Source of the DNA: SIG565 sp964607025
GTDB lineage: Bacteria; Bacillota; Clostridia; Oscillospirales; Acutalibacteraceae
Direction of reading: 5' to 3'
NCBI GenBank assembly: GCA_964607025.1
Contig: CAZSIL010000018.1
Location: forward strand, 1 to 33,762
Length of the DNA stretch: 33,762 nucleotides
How positions within the stretch are numbered: the first letter of the stretch is position 1; every line of letters starts with the position of its first letter. Of this stretch, positions 31,575-33,762 are shown one piece after another. The notes beneath the pieces are model-generated. The model did no database searches. It was not told the DNA's origin and was given only the letters and a program-made list of their open reading frames with translations. A program made the translations under genes and the position numbers.

Positions 31575-33506
31575 ATGGCACCGGGAAACACACACTCTCC
31601 TTCAAATATGCGCCCCGTGGGTAAAAAACTGAATGTTAAAACACTCGGACGTACGATAAAACTCCTTTTTGGTTTCTATCCCGTTTTGGCACCGGTTACC
31701 TGTGTATGTATCTTGTTTTCGGCGATAGCGTCGGCTATTCCGGGACTTTTCATCCAACAGGTAATTGAGTCTATTCAGAAATGGCAGTCTACGGGCGACT
31801 GGGCAGCGGCAAAACCCGAGATAGTATCAAAGGTGTTGATTCTCATATCCCTTTATGTGTTGTCAATTATTGCAATAACCATTCATACGCAGCTTATGGC
31901 GTATATAACACAGGGCTTTTTAAAGAAAATGCGCTGTGCTATGTTCGGCGGTATGCAAAATTTACCCATTAGGTATTTTGATACCAATAAACACGGCGAT
32001 ATTATGAGCCGCTACACCAACGATATTGATACACTGCGTCAATTAGTATCGCAGTCGTTGCCGTCACTTTTGCAGTCGGCATCCATTGCGCTTTGCGTTT
32101 TTTCGATTATGCTGTATTTCAGTGTTTGGCTAACGCTTCTCGCTGTCGGCGGTGTTTTGATTATCTCTCTTGTTACCAAAAAGGTTGGCGGCGGTAGTGC
32201 AAAATACTTTATGCGACAACAAAAGGCGGTTGGTAAAACCGAGGGATACGTTCAGGAAATGATGAACGGTCAGAAGGTTGTTAAGGTGTTCTGCCACGAA
32301 GAAAAAATTACCGACGAGTTCGAGAAAATCAACAATCAACTTTATAACGATGCATACCGCGCTCACGCATATGCTAATATGTTAGGGCCCATTAATATGA
32401 ATATAGGCAATATATTATATGTGTGTATTGCCGTTATCGGCGGTATTCTGGTGGTGGTTGATTTCCCCAATATATCACTTTCGGGTATGCCGATAGGTAT
32501 AAGCATTGTTGTTCCGTTTCTTAATATGGTAAAGCAGTTTACCGCAAATATAAATCAGGCAACTCAACAAATCAACTCGATTGTTATGGGTATGGCGGGT
32601 GCTGAACGCATTTTTGAACTAATGGATGAAAAGCCCGAAACCGATGAAGGATACGTAACGCTCGTAAACTGCAAAATAGCCGAAGACGGCACTATAACCG
32701 AGTGTAAAGAGAGAACAGGTAATTGGGCATGGCGGCATCCGCATCATGATGGGACGCTTACCTATACTAAGGTTTGCGGTGACGTGCGTCTTACAGACGT
32801 TGATTTCGGTTACACAGAAGAAAAAACTGTACTTCATAATGTAACCGTTTATGCTGAGCCGGGACAGAAGGTTGCCTTTGTCGGCGCTACGGGTGCGGGT
32901 AAAACTACCATAACCAACCTTATAAATAGATTTTATGATATTGCCGACGGCAAAATCCGTTATGATGGTATTAATATCAATAAAATCAAAAAGTCCGACC
33001 TTCGCCGTTCTCTTGGCATAGTGCTTCAGGATACCAATCTGTTTACAGGTACCGTGCTCGAAAACATACGTTACGGACGGCTTGATGCAACCGATAGCGA
33101 GTGTATCGCTGCGGCAAAGCTCGTTGGCGCCGATGATTTTATATCGCGGCTTTCTTCGGGTTACGAAACCGAGTTGTCAGGAAATGGCGCTAATTTGTCA
33201 CAAGGTCAGCGGCAGTTAATAGCCATCGCGCGCGCCGCAGTTGCCGACCCACCCGTTATGATAATGGATGAGGCAACGTCTTCTATTGATACACGTACCG
33301 AAGCGACGGTACAGCGCGGTATGGATAAACTGATGGAAGGCAGGACGGTATTTGTTATAGCGCATCGTCTGTCAACCGTAAGAAATTCCGATGTTATAAT
33401 GGTGCTTGACAAGGGAAGAATAATTGAGCGCGGCAACCACGAAAAACTGATGAGCGAAAAGGGAACCTATTATCAGCTTTATACCGGCGCGTTTGAGTTG
33501 GATTAA
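31575..33506 (+). CDS. ABC exporter subunit with active ATP site (heterodimer partner 2)
   Basis: This 643-aa half-transporter starts at the ATG at 31575 after GGAGG (31561-31565). Its frame is open further upstream, overlapping partner 1, but that part lacks a better start. Walker A GATGAGKTT (437-445), Walker B MDEATSS with Glu566, and switch His597 (IAHRLST) are all canonical, while the signature is LSQGQ (541-545) in place of LSGGQ. Paired with partner 1, this gives one consensus and one degenerate ATP site. A 60-residue insertion before the ATPase domain (around 357-420, with NWAWRHPHHDG) is typical of this Firmicute subgroup. Confidence 0.92.
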   Translation: MAPGNTHSPSNMRPVGKKLNVKTLGRTIKLLFGFYPVLAPVTCVCILFSAIASAIPGLFIQQVIESIQKWQSTGDWAAAKPEIVSKVLILISLYVLSIIAITIHTQLMAYITQGFLKKMRCAMFGGMQNLPIRYFDTNKHGDIMSRYTNDIDTLRQLVSQSLPSLLQSASIALCVFSIMLYFSVWLTLLAVGGVLIISLVTKKVGGGSAKYFMRQQKAVGKTEGYVQEMMNGQKVVKVFCHEEKITDEFEKINNQLYNDAYRAHAYANMLGPINMNIGNILYVCIAVIGGILVVVDFPNISLSGMPIGISIVVPFLNMVKQFTANINQATQQINSIVMGMAGAERIFELMDEKPETDEGYVTLVNCKIAEDGTITECKERTGNWAWRHPHHDGTLTYTKVCGDVRLTDVDFGYTEEKTVLHNVTVYAEPGQKVAFVGATGAGKTTITNLINRFYDIADGKIRYDGININKIKKSDLRRSLGIVLQDTNLFTGTVLENIRYGRLDATDSECIAAAKLVGADDFISRLSSGYETELSGNGANLSQGQRQLIAIARAAVADPPVMIMDEATSSIDTRTEATVQRGMDKLMEGRTVFVIAHRLSTVRNSDVIMVLDKGRIIERGNHEKLMSEKGTYYQLYTGAFELD

Positions 33507-33528
33507 AAAAACGTATTATATATAATGT

Positions 33529-33557
33529 ATATATCCCGTGAAACCCACGGGATATAT
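33529..33557 (+). terminator. Terminator of the ABC exporter operon
   Basis: A 12-bp perfect stem ATATATCCCGTG / CACGGGATATAT with loop AAACC is followed by C and five T residues. Confidence 0.85.
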
Positions 33558-33659
33558 CTTTTTGGGGCATAAAAATAGTGTCAATGAGCGGTTTTAACTA
33601 CAATATATAGTGCCCGAAAAAATAAGTAAAAAAATATCAAAAAAAGTTTCAAAAAGGGC

Positions 33660-33688
33660 TTGACAAAAGGGTTTTCTTTTGGTATTAT
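33660..33688 (+). promoter_or_regulatory. Strong promoter, probably of an rRNA operon
   Basis: A perfect -35 TTGACA (33660-33665), 17 bp, and TATTAT (33683-33688; an overlapping TATAAT would have a 20-bp spacer). Repeated A tracts upstream (33616-33656) look like an UP element. Downstream, a CGCCTT/AAGGCG hairpin and CCTTGAAAATTAAACAACG resemble Firmicute rRNA leader and spacer sequence. The gene itself lies outside the window. Confidence 0.65.
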
Positions 33689-33762
33689 AATTGGGCGCCT
33701 TAAAAAAGGCGAGCAAAAATGGACCTTGAAAATTAAACAACGACAATAATAAGGACCCGACA

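Noticed and set aside
33536..33545. CCGTGAAACC, resembling half a parS site
   Set aside because: It is the loop side of the exporter terminator and lacks the other half of the palindrome.
1..33762. CRISPR array, prophage, insertion sequence or defence island
   Set aside because: No spaced direct repeats, transposase, integrase or nuclease genes were found by reading both strands.

Overview
This window is the replication-origin region of a low-GC, Gram-positive Firmicute of the class Clostridia, probably an Oscillospiraceae/Ruminococcaceae-like gut lineage. The evidence is the run dnaA-dnaN-S4 protein-recF-remB-gyrB-gyrA, a perfect DnaA box between dnaA and dnaN, soj/spo0J-type parAB with Bacillus-type parS sites, the sporulation-family genes spoVB and spoVAE, and the absence of an outer-membrane gene set. 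Most genes lie on the + strand, leading away from the origin. I assign taxonomy from gene content only.

Left flank (1-2459): a minus-strand tRNA-Arg(ACG) with its terminator is followed by two damaged partial copies of the same tRNA, which fill most of the gene-free stretch 118-400. From 400 to 545 there is AT-rich DNA and the promoter of a DUF3048 lipoprotein gene. That gene converges on pgsA, and the two share a bidirectional terminator. Between pgsA and dnaA lie divergent promoters and a strongly AT-rich block that may be the unwinding element.

Origin and topoisomerase block (2460-11133): dnaA, the intergenic DnaA box, then dnaN, the S4 protein, recF and remB packed end to end with 1-base or 0-base junctions, then gyrB and gyrA. 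These genes start replication, clamp and repair forks, control supercoiling, and probably regulate matrix genes.

Middle (11157-20781): a CPBP membrane protease followed by an ABC ATPase/permease pair, then tadA overlapping a short queG-like gene (both tRNA wobble modification), a convergent spoVB-type flippase, rarA, two bacterial PH-domain membrane proteins (YdbS/YdbT type), and a lone spoVAE.

Chromosome segregation (20782-22572): parA-parB is bracketed by two parS sites that are physically part of transcription terminators. Six perfect parS sites lie between 13.5 and 24.5 kb, five of them about 1.8-2.1 kb apart.

Right part (22631-33762): rsmA (minus), an unrecognised acidic protein, a U32 peptidase and zapA (minus operon), rpsO and pnp each with a structured leader, and a heterodimeric ABC exporter with one degenerate ATP site. 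The last 100 bases carry a strong promoter and leader that look like the start of an rRNA operon, whose 16S gene would lie just beyond the window. I saw no CRISPR array, prophage, insertion sequence or obvious defence system.
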